Below are positions 22,266 through 29,312 of a stretch of 41,807 bases of DNA, one piece after another. The stretch's first letter is position 1. Each line of letters begins with the position of its first letter. The stretch covers positions 1 through 41,807 of the forward strand of contig SVOJ01000025.1 of the NCBI GenBank assembly GCA_015066385.1, read 5' to 3'. The position numbers and the translations under genes are program-made. This stretch comes from Oscillospiraceae bacterium. GTDB lineage: Bacteria > Bacillota > Clostridia > Oscillospirales > Acutalibacteraceae. Under the pieces are notes generated by a model that did no database searches, was not told the DNA's origin, and saw only the letters and a program-made list of their open reading frames with translations.

Positions 22266-22634
22266 TTATCGGTGCTCAAGTTCAACAGGAAAAAACTCTA
22301 TCACAAAATGTTCTTCCTTTATACCTGTGTCGGGATGGGATGTTGCAACGCGAAAAGTAACATCATCAATTTTATGAGAATATTCCAACGCACAAGTTCC
22401 GAATACAATATATTGGCAAGCACAATACAGTATTTTTCCGTTTTTGTCCGGTTCAAGAGGCGAAGTTTCAAAAGGTTTTTCAATATCAATGCCAAGTGAA
22501 TCCAGATAGGTCGCCACTTTCGGATAAGCAGACTTTATCTGCAATCTGTAACAACGGCAATAACCGCAATCACACAAATCCGATTCGGATATTGCATTAT
22601 AATAATTTTTTGTTTTGGCAATATTTATGTTCAT
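22266..22634 (-). CDS. Small Cys-rich conserved hypothetical protein
   Basis: A 122-aa protein. The first third has a tight cysteine cluster (SDLCDCGYCRCYRLQIK, about residues 20-36), and a second pair lies in ILYCACQY, suggesting a bound metal. The rest is a mixed alpha/beta region ending EEHFVIEFFPVELEHR. I recognise the pattern as a recurrent uncharacterised Firmicutes protein, but no function is known. I chose the ATG at 22634; the longer frame upstream is hydrophobic and overlaps the start region of the opposite gene. GGATGTG is a modest ribosome binding site. Confidence 0.65.
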   Translation of the reverse strand: MNINIAKTKNYYNAISESDLCDCGYCRCYRLQIKSAYPKVATYLDSLGIDIEKPFETSPLEPDKNGKILYCACQYIVFGTCALEYSHKIDDVTFRVATSHPDTGIKEEHFVIEFFPVELEHR

Positions 22635-22738
22635 ATATTCACATCCGAAATTTTTAAGGGTAAATAATGGTTTTATTATATGATAATGTTTATCGGATTG
22701 CAACACACCGTGATATTGAAGAAAAAAGGTGAAAAAAG

Positions 22739-23191
22739 ATGACAAAAAAGAATGTAAGTTCACGCACCAAAATACTGCTGTTTTTTGCAGTGGCACCGGT
22801 ATATTGCCTGTGCTCATTGGCTGTATTTTCACATCGTGATCTGATTTGGTTGTTTTTTATTGCATTGTCCTTTGCATTTGAGTTTTTCATCAATCGCAAA
22901 TTCAACACACCGCATTATATTTTTATGTTGGCAAGTCTTGCACCTGTTGTCTTGTACATACTCATATTCAGGCTTGACCCGGTCACCAACATACATGCTA
23001 CCGAATGGTCATTTATCTTTGCCGCAATCAGGATTTTTCTTTCCTTGATAGATTTCATAAAAACAAAAAAGTATTACTTTATTCCTGTCAGCATTCTTGT
23101 ACCTGTGGGACTGATTTGGTTTTCAACAATTGTATGGGACTATCAGTATGTGATTCTTCGCGAGATGGGATTAGATTTGCATCCTTCATAA
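22739..23191 (+). CDS. Small integral membrane protein, unknown
   Basis: A 150-aa protein with about five predicted membrane helices (roughly residues 11-31, 34-50, 57-78, 86-102 and 110-130), a basic N-terminus and no recognisable motif. AAGGTG precedes the ATG. It is divergent from the Cys-rich gene and ends just before a tRNA-like remnant. I cannot assign a family. Confidence 0.6.
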   Translation: MTKKNVSSRTKILLFFAVAPVYCLCSLAVFSHRDLIWLFFIALSFAFEFFINRKFNTPHYIFMLASLAPVVLYILIFRLDPVTNIHATEWSFIFAAIRIFLSLIDFIKTKKYYFIPVSILVPVGLIWFSTIVWDYQYVILREMGLDLHPS

Positions 23192-23219
23192 GAAACCATT
23201 TTTTTCTTCACGGCAAAAC

Positions 23220-23255
23220 CCTCTCAGGGTTCGAGTCCCTGTTTTAGAATGCCAA
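23220..23255 (+). other. tRNA-like T-arm remnant
   Basis: CAGGG, TTCGAGT and CCCTG form a perfect T-arm on the plus strand, followed by TTTTAGAATGCCA with a CCA-like end. Fifteen bases (GGGTTCGAGTCCCTG) are identical to the T-arm of the tRNA-Arg gene 60 bp away on the other strand. No D- or anticodon arm precedes it, and the acceptor side is two bases too long, so it is not a functional tRNA. Confidence 0.35.
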
Positions 23256-23262
23256 AAGAAAA

Positions 23263-23291
23263 AACCACCCTTTGAAGGTGGTGTTTCTTTT
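23263..23291. terminator. Terminator of the tRNA operon
   Basis: ACCACC and GGTGGT arms with outer A-T pairs form a stem around a 7-nt loop, directly downstream of tRNA-Arg on the minus strand. T-rich sequence on both sides suggests bidirectional use. Confidence 0.65.
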
Positions 23292-23368
23292 TGGCGCGCT
23301 TGCAGGGACTCGAACCCCGGACCTACTGCTTAGAAGGCAGTTGCTCTATCCACCTGAGCTACAAACGC
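23292..23368 (-). tRNA. tRNA-Arg (TCT)
   Basis: A full cloverleaf: acceptor GCGTTTG (23362-23368) with CAAGCGC, D-arm AGCTCAGGTGGATAGAGC, anticodon loop TTCTAAG with anticodon TCT, and T-arm with GGTTCGAGTCC. The CCA is encoded (23292-23294). It follows tRNA-Gly by 9 bp and shares its promoter. Confidence 0.95.
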
Positions 23369-23377
23369 AGATTAACT

Positions 23378-23451
23378 TGGAGCGGGTGATGGGAATCGAA
23401 CCCACACAACCAGCTTGGAAGGCTGGGATTCTACCATTGAACTACACCCGC
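23378..23451 (-). tRNA. tRNA-Gly (TCC)
   Basis: Acceptor GCGGGTG (23445-23451) pairs with CACCCGC. The D-arm reads AGTTCAATGGTAGAAT, the anticodon loop CTTCCAA contains TCC, and the T-arm GTGGGTTCGATTCCCAT is intact. The CCA is encoded (23378-23380). It is the first gene of the tRNA operon. Confidence 0.95.
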
Positions 23452-23462
23452 ACAGCACAAGT

Positions 23463-23491
23463 ATTTTAGCACTATGCAACGCATTTGTCAA
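23463..23491 (-). promoter_or_regulatory. tRNA operon promoter
   Basis: On the minus strand perfect TTGACA (23486-23491), 17-bp spacer and TAAAAT (23463-23468), 12 bp before the first base of tRNA-Gly. Confidence 0.8.
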
Positions 23492-23510
23492 GATAAAATT
23501 AAATTGTTTT

Positions 23511-24083
23511 TTAATTTTTTTCAAAATCAATCGTATATACAAGTGCGAAAAGAATTTTATGCCTTAATGTAAAACCATATTTATTATAAAACTGCGGGCC
23601 TTTTTTGTTACCCGTATCGGTAATCAGGAACAACCCTTTGCATTTTTGCTCTTTGAGTGTGGCAAGCAAGGTGTTGACAAGTTGTGTGCCGAGTCCCATA
23701 CGCTGATGCGATTCGAGAATATCAATGTGCATGTGCGCAGGGCGTTTGACGGAAAGCAGACAGAACACCGCAAATTCAGCCATTGCACCGAGCGCATCGC
23801 CGGGAGCCGTTTTGAACAGCGGCAGAATGTGGTGTTTGAGTGCATTTCTGCAATAGGCTTTGGTGTCGGGTGCACAGAGGATATAGCCGACCACGCCTTT
23901 TGCATCGTCTTCGGCAACAAAGCAGATATTCTTTTCAAAATCCACATACGAATCACTGTAAATACAGGACAGTGCTTTTTGCTGTTTTTCGGTTTTCACA
24001 CGTTCGGGGGCGGCGGTGGCAATGCAGATGTATTGACATGCTTCGCGGTCAGAGGGTTGGTATTTTCTTATGATAACTGCCAT
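23511..24083 (-). CDS. GNAT acetyltransferase
   Basis: A 190-aa GNAT protein: IIRKYQPSDREACQYICIATA at the start, ICFVAEDDAKGVVGYILC, the acetyl-CoA loop in AHMHIDILESHQRMGLGTQL (about residues 121-140) and the closing FYNKYGFTLRHKILFALVY. The pattern HIDILxxxQ-GxG resembles acetyltransferases related to the C-terminal domain of O-GlcNAcases. The substrate is unknown. It is a single gene between the tRNA operon and ddh. Confidence 0.8.
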   Translation of the reverse strand: MAVIIRKYQPSDREACQYICIATAAPERVKTEKQQKALSCIYSDSYVDFEKNICFVAEDDAKGVVGYILCAPDTKAYCRNALKHHILPLFKTAPGDALGAMAEFAVFCLLSVKRPAHMHIDILESHQRMGLGTQLVNTLLATLKEQKCKGLFLITDTGNKKGPQFYNKYGFTLRHKILFALVYTIDFEKN

Positions 24084-24140
24084 ATTTTTTCTTCCCTTTT
24101 TATTAAAATTTCCAAAATGTAAAATGCACTCATTTTTTTG

Positions 24141-24169
24141 TTGTCAGGAAATTGCTTTTGTGCTATAAT
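24141..24169 (+). promoter_or_regulatory. ddh promoter
   Basis: TTGTCA (24141-24146) and perfect TATAAT (24164-24169) with 17-bp spacing, 26 bp before the ATG at 24196. Confidence 0.7.
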
Positions 24170-24195
24170 GCATGGCAAAGGTTGGTGAATTTTTT

Positions 24196-25176
24196 ATGAT
24201 CAATATTGCAATTTTCGGTTACGGCAATCTCGGCAAAGGCGTGGAAGCCGCAATCAGACAGAACGAGGATATGGCACTGAAAGCCGTATTCACAAGAAGA
24301 AATCCCGACAGCGTACAGGTAAGAACCGATGTTCCCGTGTACCATGCCGATCAGCTTCTTGCAATGAAAGATGAAATCGACGTGCTGATTCTGTGCGGCG
24401 GCAGTGCAACAGACCTGCCCGAACAGACTCCGTACTATGCACAGTTCTTCAATGTGGTGGACAGTTTTGACAACCACGCAAACATTCCCGTGCATTTTGA
24501 GAATGTCAACAAGAAAGCCCTTGAAGGCGGCAAGACCGCACTCATTTCCGCAGGTTGGGACCCGGGTATGTTCTCTGTGAACCGCCTGTATGCTTCCTGT
24601 ATTCAGCCCGAGGGCAAGAATTACACCTTCTGGGGCAGAGGGGTCAGTCAGGGACATTCCGATGCAATCCGCCGTATTGAGGGTGTTTTGGATGCAAGAC
24701 AGTACACCGTTCCCGTGGAAGAAACCGTCAATGTTGTCAGAAGCGGTGAACAGCCGACTCTGACGGCAAGACAGATGCACAAACGTGAATGCTTCGTTGT
24801 TGCCGCAGAGGGTGCAGACAAGGCTGCCATTGAAACGGCAATCAAGACCATGCCTAACTACTTTGAACCCTATGACACCACGGTGTATTTCATTTCTGCC
24901 GAAGAAATGAAAGCCGAACACAGCGAACTGCCGCACGGCGGGTTTGTGATCCGCAGCGGAGTGACGGGACTCGATAAAGAACACAAGAACATTATTGAGT
25001 ACAAACTGACACTTGACAGCAACCCCGAATTCACTTCGAGCGTGCTGGTTGCGGGTGCAAGAGCCGTTTGCAGACTCAACAAGGAAGGACAGACGGGTTG
25101 CAAGACGATGTTTGACATTGCACCCGCTTACTACTCTCCCCTGTCGGCTGATGAGCTCAGACACACCATGCTGTAA
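24196..25176 (+). CDS. ddh: meso-Diaminopimelate dehydrogenase
   Basis: A 326-aa NADP-dependent enzyme that makes meso-diaminopimelate from tetrahydrodipicolinate in one step, for lysine and peptidoglycan synthesis. The N-terminal Rossmann loop is IAIFGYGNLGKGVEAAI. Characteristic Ddh blocks follow: LCGGSATDLPEQTPYYAQFF, VVDSFDNH, ISAGWDPGMFSVNRLY and FWGRGVSQGHSDAIRRI. The length matches the family (about 326 residues). I chose the ATG at 24196, since the residues before it are not conserved and it fits the promoter and GGTTGGTG site. It is monocistronic with a strong terminator. Confidence 0.95.
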   Translation: MINIAIFGYGNLGKGVEAAIRQNEDMALKAVFTRRNPDSVQVRTDVPVYHADQLLAMKDEIDVLILCGGSATDLPEQTPYYAQFFNVVDSFDNHANIPVHFENVNKKALEGGKTALISAGWDPGMFSVNRLYASCIQPEGKNYTFWGRGVSQGHSDAIRRIEGVLDARQYTVPVEETVNVVRSGEQPTLTARQMHKRECFVVAAEGADKAAIETAIKTMPNYFEPYDTTVYFISAEEMKAEHSELPHGGFVIRSGVTGLDKEHKNIIEYKLTLDSNPEFTSSVLVAGARAVCRLNKEGQTGCKTMFDIAPAYYSPLSADELRHTML

Positions 25177-25188
25177 TATTTCAAAAAT

Positions 25189-25221
25189 ACGGACTGTCAA
25201 AACGGCAGTCCGTTGTTTTTT
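25189..25221 (+). terminator. ddh terminator
   Basis: ACGGACTG (25189-25196) pairs with CAGTCCGT (25206-25213), then a T-run. It also touches the end of the convergent DUF6807 gene. Confidence 0.85.
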
Positions 25222-26026
25222 AGTCTGTGTATTTTGATTCGTCGATTGAATCGGTCCAGAATACGACCGTATAATCGTATTGCAGGCTTTCGTTTGCGGG
25301 AATGGACAGACCACCCTTGAAGAACAGGTTATTGGCGGCCATCAGACCGTAATCACGGATGTGCCATGTGGTAGGGAATCTTTCGTTTGTGTTGCGGTCA
25401 AATGCAGCAATGCCGTAGGTTTTTCCGTTCTGTTCTGCGGAATAATTGCACCAGAGGGCTTCTTTACCCCAGCATTCACCTTCTTTGATGCCGCCGTTGG
25501 AATTGGTGAAGGTACCGCCGTTGTCCGCACGCATGAAGTCATTGACACGAATGCCCAAGGGGCCAGCCTCTTTGGTGGCTCCGAATGCAATGTCACCGTA
25601 AGCGGCTGTGAACACAACGCGCACATCCACGCGGATCCCCGTTTCAGTTTCAGAATAAGTAAGACGGCGGTTTTCGTTGATGACGGGAGTGCCGTCGGGC
25701 TTTTTCCAGATGTTGTTGACAGCCACAACAGCCGTTTCACCGTCGGAAATTTCATCAATACCGTCAAAAACGATAACACCCTTATCGTCTTCAAATTCAT
25801 TCCAGAAGTCCACACCGTTCACATCACCGACACCGATGAACAAAGAACGCTGATGCGGATGTTCTTCATGGAAGGGTGAAAAACGGGTGAATGACACGCC
25901 GTCGGGTGCATTGACGGGGCCCATGAAAGGTCTTTTGTAAGTTGCGGAATAATCGCAGACAGTAAACAGATAATCATTGTGATATACTTCAAAAACATTT
26001 TCTTTGCTGATTACTTTGAAACTCAT
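25220..26026 (-). CDS. DUF6807 (PmoA-like) protein
   Basis: A 268-aa beta-rich protein of the family once labelled 'methane oxygenase PmoA', a misnomer. Characteristic stretches are KRPFMGPVNAPDGVSFTRFS, EEHPHQRSLFIGVGDVNGVDFW, a NGGIKEGECWGKEALWCNY region and WHIRDYGLMAANNLFFKGG. The His-Pro-His near residue 55 and late Asp/Asn residues could bind a metal or sugar. Such proteins accompany sugar dehydrogenases and isomerases in carbohydrate loci, but no activity is firmly established. The ATG at 26026 overlaps the stop of the upstream isomerase gene (ATGA) and uses its AAAGGAG. Confidence 0.75.
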   Translation of the reverse strand: MSFKVISKENVFEVYHNDYLFTVCDYSATYKRPFMGPVNAPDGVSFTRFSPFHEEHPHQRSLFIGVGDVNGVDFWNEFEDDKGVIVFDGIDEISDGETAVVAVNNIWKKPDGTPVINENRRLTYSETETGIRVDVRVVFTAAYGDIAFGATKEAGPLGIRVNDFMRADNGGTFTNSNGGIKEGECWGKEALWCNYSAEQNGKTYGIAAFDRNTNERFPTTWHIRDYGLMAANNLFFKGGLSIPANESLQYDYTVVFWTDSIDESKYTD

Positions 26027-26844
26027 ACAACATTCTCCTTTAAAAAAGCAAGTCCTTCGGACATATCGGTCATAAAATCGCTGTAACCGCATTCAATGGT
26101 CAGATCGCCGTTGTAGCCGATTTCTTTGAGAACGCTACCGACCTTTTTCAGGTATTCGCCGCCGTGAAAACCGGGACGGAGCCGTCCGGGAGCTTCGGAC
26201 ACGTGCATGTGATTGATGTACGGCAGGGCTTCTTTGAGGATTGCGGGATCTTCGTTGCCGACTGCCATGTGGAATGCATCGGGGGTGATTCGCAAAAACG
26301 GATGGTCAAACTCACGGGCAAGTTCAATTGCCTGCGACACAAAATTGACCTGATTGGTTTCGGTCATTTGCAAGGGTTCAATACATGTGTAAATGCCGTA
26401 TTGCGAGCCGACATCGGCACAGTAAAGCAGAAAATCTTTATAGTATTTTCTGCCCTCGGCTTCACTCATGCCTTCGGGAAAGCTTCGTGCACCGCCCGAA
26501 CCGAACACAAGTGCTTTAATGCCGAGGGTGTCAAGATTTTTAAATGTTCTGTCGGCATGGGTTCTTGCTTCTTCGCGGTTCACACAAACACGGATGTGAC
26601 CGGGCAGAAAGCAGTTGACATAATCAATTTTAAATTCACCTGCTTTTGTCATTTCGGCAAGTGTGAACAACTCATTTTCTTTAAGATCATTCACTGAGCC
26701 GACCGTGGCTTCCACATAATCAAAGCCCATGTTTTTGATATTTTTATAACCGTCAACCAACACCGAATACAATTGATCGGCATTGACCGTGTTTTTAAAT
26801 TCAGGCATAAACGTGTTGGGAGATAAACAACAACCGATTCGCAT
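26023..26844 (-). CDS. Sugar phosphate isomerase/epimerase (xylose isomerase-like TIM barrel)
   Basis: A 273-aa protein of the AP-endonuclease-2/xylose-isomerase-like TIM-barrel family. Metal-ligand positions are visible: Glu in TCIEPLQM, Asp-His in TPDAFHM, His in NHMHVSEAPGR and Glu in LTIECGY. Such enzymes epimerise or isomerise sugars, inosose or keto acids. I chose the ATG at 26844, directly after AAAGGAGG. It forms an operon with the DUF6807 gene and is transcribed from a promoter back-to-back with that of the glycosidase gene. Confidence 0.85.
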   Translation of the reverse strand: MRIGCCLSPNTFMPEFKNTVNADQLYSVLVDGYKNIKNMGFDYVEATVGSVNDLKENELFTLAEMTKAGEFKIDYVNCFLPGHIRVCVNREEARTHADRTFKNLDTLGIKALVFGSGGARSFPEGMSEAEGRKYYKDFLLYCADVGSQYGIYTCIEPLQMTETNQVNFVSQAIELAREFDHPFLRITPDAFHMAVGNEDPAILKEALPYINHMHVSEAPGRLRPGFHGGEYLKKVGSVLKEIGYNGDLTIECGYSDFMTDMSEGLAFLKENVV

Positions 26845-26871
26845 GGCAAAGTCCTCCTTTGTCTTTATTTT

Positions 26872-26900
26872 ATGATACAACAACCATTTATTACTGTCAA
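26872..26900 (-). promoter_or_regulatory. Promoter of the isomerase/DUF6807 operon
   Basis: On the minus strand TTGACA (26895-26900), 17-bp spacer and TATCAT (26872-26877), 28 bp before the start codon. Confidence 0.7.
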
Positions 26901-26921
26901 TGAAAAAGTGAAGAAATTCTA

Positions 26922-26950
26922 TCGACAATGAAGTTTCTCTGTGTTACAAT
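26922..26950 (+). promoter_or_regulatory. Promoter of the phosphodiester glycosidase gene
   Basis: TCGACA (26922-26927), 17-bp spacer and TACAAT (26945-26950), 24 bp before the ATG. Its -35 lies only 21 bp from that of the divergent isomerase promoter, so the two operons may be co-regulated. Confidence 0.6.
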
Positions 26951-26974
26951 AGAAAAAAAACGGAGGTTGAAAAA

Positions 26975-28108
26975 ATGTTTGAGGAACTGAAAAAGAATGC
27001 AACCGCGTATGATGCAGACGAAATCGTTGATGTCAGTTATCTGCGTTGCGGTGATAAAATTAAAATCGTTTTCCGTTTTGAATATCCCTGTTTCAACGTA
27101 AAACTGCACATCGGGGATGCCGTTTACGAAGACGGCTTCAATGACAAAGAGCCCTATGATGTGCTGACACACTTTTTCTTTATTCCCGAACCGACTGCCG
27201 ACACGCAGATGTGTCTGACACTGTGGGATGACACTGAAGACGGCGAGTGTTTTTACCACGAATTCAAATTCGGCACACCCGACTATGCAGACGAAAAACA
27301 GTTATTCAACGAATATAACAACGGTTTGTGCGAAGCAGAACGTGAAGAAAAAGAAGTCTGCGACGGCGTTGTTTACCGCCATATTCTTTATAATGATAAA
27401 AACGGTGCCCCCGTGCACACATTCTGGCTTGCCGTGGACACCAAAAAAGTTAGTCTGTCAATCGGAACACCGCTTGACGGCTTGCAGGCAAAAGACATCC
27501 GTGCCACCGTACCTGCCATGATCGATGCAGCGGTTGCCAACGGTAAAAATGTAGTGGCGGCGGTCAATGCTGACTTTTTCGATATGTTCGGAGATGGCAG
27601 CCCCTCGGGTCTTTGCGTAAAAGACGGCAACTGCATTGCCAATGCTGACAGCAAACGCGCCTTTATCGGCATTAAAAAGGACGGCACACCTGTGCTTACA
27701 ACCCTTGCAGATGAACCTGCTTTACTGCCCGAATTACAACAGGCGGCGGCAGGCTTGCAGATGATTCTGAAAGACGGGGCATTTTTTGAATGGGGTCCGC
27801 TGGAACCGTTTGCATTCACAAGGCATCCGCGCACTGCGGCGGGACTTTGCGAAGACGGAACGGTTTTACTGCTTGTTGTTGACGGCAGAATTCCCGATTA
27901 TTCCAACGGCGCAAGCCTTGTGGATTTAGGGCTTCTGATGCAGGCTTTCGGTGCAAAAAGAGCCGTCAACCTCGACGGCGGCGGCTCCTCGGTTTGTTAC
28001 ACGAAAGAAAACGGAGAATTTGTACTGCACTCCAACCCGGCTGACCTTGTGCGCCCGAATGACAAGATCATCCGTGAAGAATTCAACTGTATTCTCGTAA
28101 CAAAATAA
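26975..28108 (+). CDS. Phosphodiester glycosidase (NAGPA-domain) protein
   Basis: A 377-aa protein. Residues about 1-110 form an acidic beta-rich domain without a known name. Residues about 125-375 are a NAGPA domain (phosphodiester alpha-GlcNAcase-like) with AAVNADFFDMFGDGSPSG, RHPRTAAGLCEDG, LVVDGRIPDYS and VNLDGGGSSVCY, all hallmark motifs. The human homologue uncovers mannose 6-phosphate; bacterial members cleave sugar-phosphodiester bonds. No signal peptide is present, unlike many exported NAGPA proteins, so it should act in the cytoplasm. It is divergent from the isomerase operon and convergent, by 2 bp, with a Gfo/Idh/MocA gene. CGGAGG precedes the ATG. Confidence 0.85.
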   Translation: MFEELKKNATAYDADEIVDVSYLRCGDKIKIVFRFEYPCFNVKLHIGDAVYEDGFNDKEPYDVLTHFFFIPEPTADTQMCLTLWDDTEDGECFYHEFKFGTPDYADEKQLFNEYNNGLCEAEREEKEVCDGVVYRHILYNDKNGAPVHTFWLAVDTKKVSLSIGTPLDGLQAKDIRATVPAMIDAAVANGKNVVAAVNADFFDMFGDGSPSGLCVKDGNCIANADSKRAFIGIKKDGTPVLTTLADEPALLPELQQAAAGLQMILKDGAFFEWGPLEPFAFTRHPRTAAGLCEDGTVLLLVVDGRIPDYSNGASLVDLGLLMQAFGAKRAVNLDGGGSSVCYTKENGEFVLHSNPADLVRPNDKIIREEFNCILVTK

Positions 28109-28110
28109 CT

Positions 28111-29163
28111 TTACAACAAGAACAAAGACGGGTCTTCGGGACTCACACGGCTGCCCCTGACGGAGGATTGACAACACGCAAGCACCACCCTGAGTGCATC
28201 ATGTGCTTCTCTCGCTGTACAGATGGGCGGCCGTTTTCCGTTTAAGAATTCGGCAAGCGGTTTTGCCTGTGCAATAAGCCGTTCCCATTGTGCACCTGCT
28301 ACGGGCAGGTCGGAATCGATCCATTTTTTATCTTCATTTTTATACCAACGCACAGCAGGATGTGTGCCGTCATGGGTACTGCAAGCGGGGGCATCGCCGC
28401 CGTAATGCTGCATGGCACCGTCTTCAAAATAGGCTTCGGTGGTGATTTCAGCCGCAGAGCAGACCGCACTGAAAGACACTTCACACAAAAGTCCGCTGTC
28501 ATACCGCATAACGGCAACGGCGGTATCATTTTTAATATAGTTTCGTCTTGCTGTGGAGATTTCGCAACTGACATAACGCGGCATACCGAACAACCACAAA
28601 ATCAGATCCACGGGATGTGCGGCATCATCGGCAAAAATATCACGATTCAGAGCGGGATCAACATGCCATGAATTTTCAAAATTACCCCACAAGTGGCTCG
28701 ACAGACCGTGCCGACGGCGGAAATAAAAACATTTCCCCATTTCGCCGCTGTCAATTTTTTCTTTTATTTCAAGATTCACAGGGTCACACCGCATCTGGAA
28801 TGCGGCGGTGAAATCAACGCCGTTTGCTTCGACCGCTTTGACAATTTTTTCGGAATCACGCAATTTCACTGCCATGGGTTTGTAAAGAATGATCTTCTTT
28901 TTGGCTTCGGCGGCTTGGAGGGCAAGCTCGCAGTGGTAGGCGGTTTCTGCACAGATAAGCACTGCTTTTATATCGGTATCGGACAAAATTTCTTCCAAAG
29001 AAAGCATTTTCAGTCCGTATTTTTCGCAGTTTTCCTTTTGACTTTCTTCTTTTCTGTCCCAACCTGCAACGGCTTTGACCTCATATTCGGGGTGTTCTGC
29101 CCACTGCGAAAGCAGGGCATGCACATGGCCGTGTGCAAATCCGAGAACGGCAAGTGAAATCAT
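28111..29163 (-). CDS. Gfo/Idh/MocA-family oxidoreductase with altered EKP motif
   Basis: A 350-aa dehydrogenase-like protein. The Rossmann start reads SLAVLGFAHGHVHALL, with GFAHGH in place of the usual GxGxxG, and the catalytic-site EKP triad reads YKP (KKIILYKPMAV, about residues 93-102). The C-terminal domain keeps DDAAHPVDLILWLFG, with the family His. The substituted Glu and unusual glycine loop suggest a divergent subfamily. It may still bind NAD(H) and act on a sugar made by the neighbouring enzymes. GGAGG precedes the ATG at 29163. It is divergent from the MFS-LRR operon. Confidence 0.8.
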   Translation of the reverse strand: MISLAVLGFAHGHVHALLSQWAEHPEYEVKAVAGWDRKEESQKENCEKYGLKMLSLEEILSDTDIKAVLICAETAYHCELALQAAEAKKKIILYKPMAVKLRDSEKIVKAVEANGVDFTAAFQMRCDPVNLEIKEKIDSGEMGKCFYFRRRHGLSSHLWGNFENSWHVDPALNRDIFADDAAHPVDLILWLFGMPRYVSCEISTARRNYIKNDTAVAVMRYDSGLLCEVSFSAVCSAAEITTEAYFEDGAMQHYGGDAPACSTHDGTHPAVRWYKNEDKKWIDSDLPVAGAQWERLIAQAKPLAEFLNGKRPPICTAREAHDALRVVLACCQSSVRGSRVSPEDPSLFLL

Positions 29164-29235
29164 AAAATATTCCTCCGTAAAAGAATTTCTTATACATTAT
29201 TTACAATTTAACATAAATAAAGTTAGTTTGCAATG

Positions 29236-29264
29236 TTGAAATTGTTAAATACATATGATATAAT
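29236..29264 (+). promoter_or_regulatory. Promoter of the MFS-LRR operon
   Basis: TTGAAA (29236-29241), 17-bp spacer, perfect TATAAT (29259-29264), 49 bp before the ATG at 29313. Confidence 0.75.
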
Positions 29265-29312
29265 GAAAAAGATTAACGGTATTGCACCGTAAAGAAAAGG
29301 AGTGTGAACTGT

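Noticed and set aside
22266-22832. A longer 188-aa version of the Cys-rich protein
   Set aside because: The extra N-terminal 66 residues overlap the start region of the divergent membrane gene and look like noncoding sequence; the ATG at 22634 begins the conserved part.
24163-25314. A 383-aa minus-strand open frame opposite ddh
   Set aside because: It covers the ddh gene, whose family motifs are unmistakable. The opposite frame has no recognisable domain and runs into the next operon.
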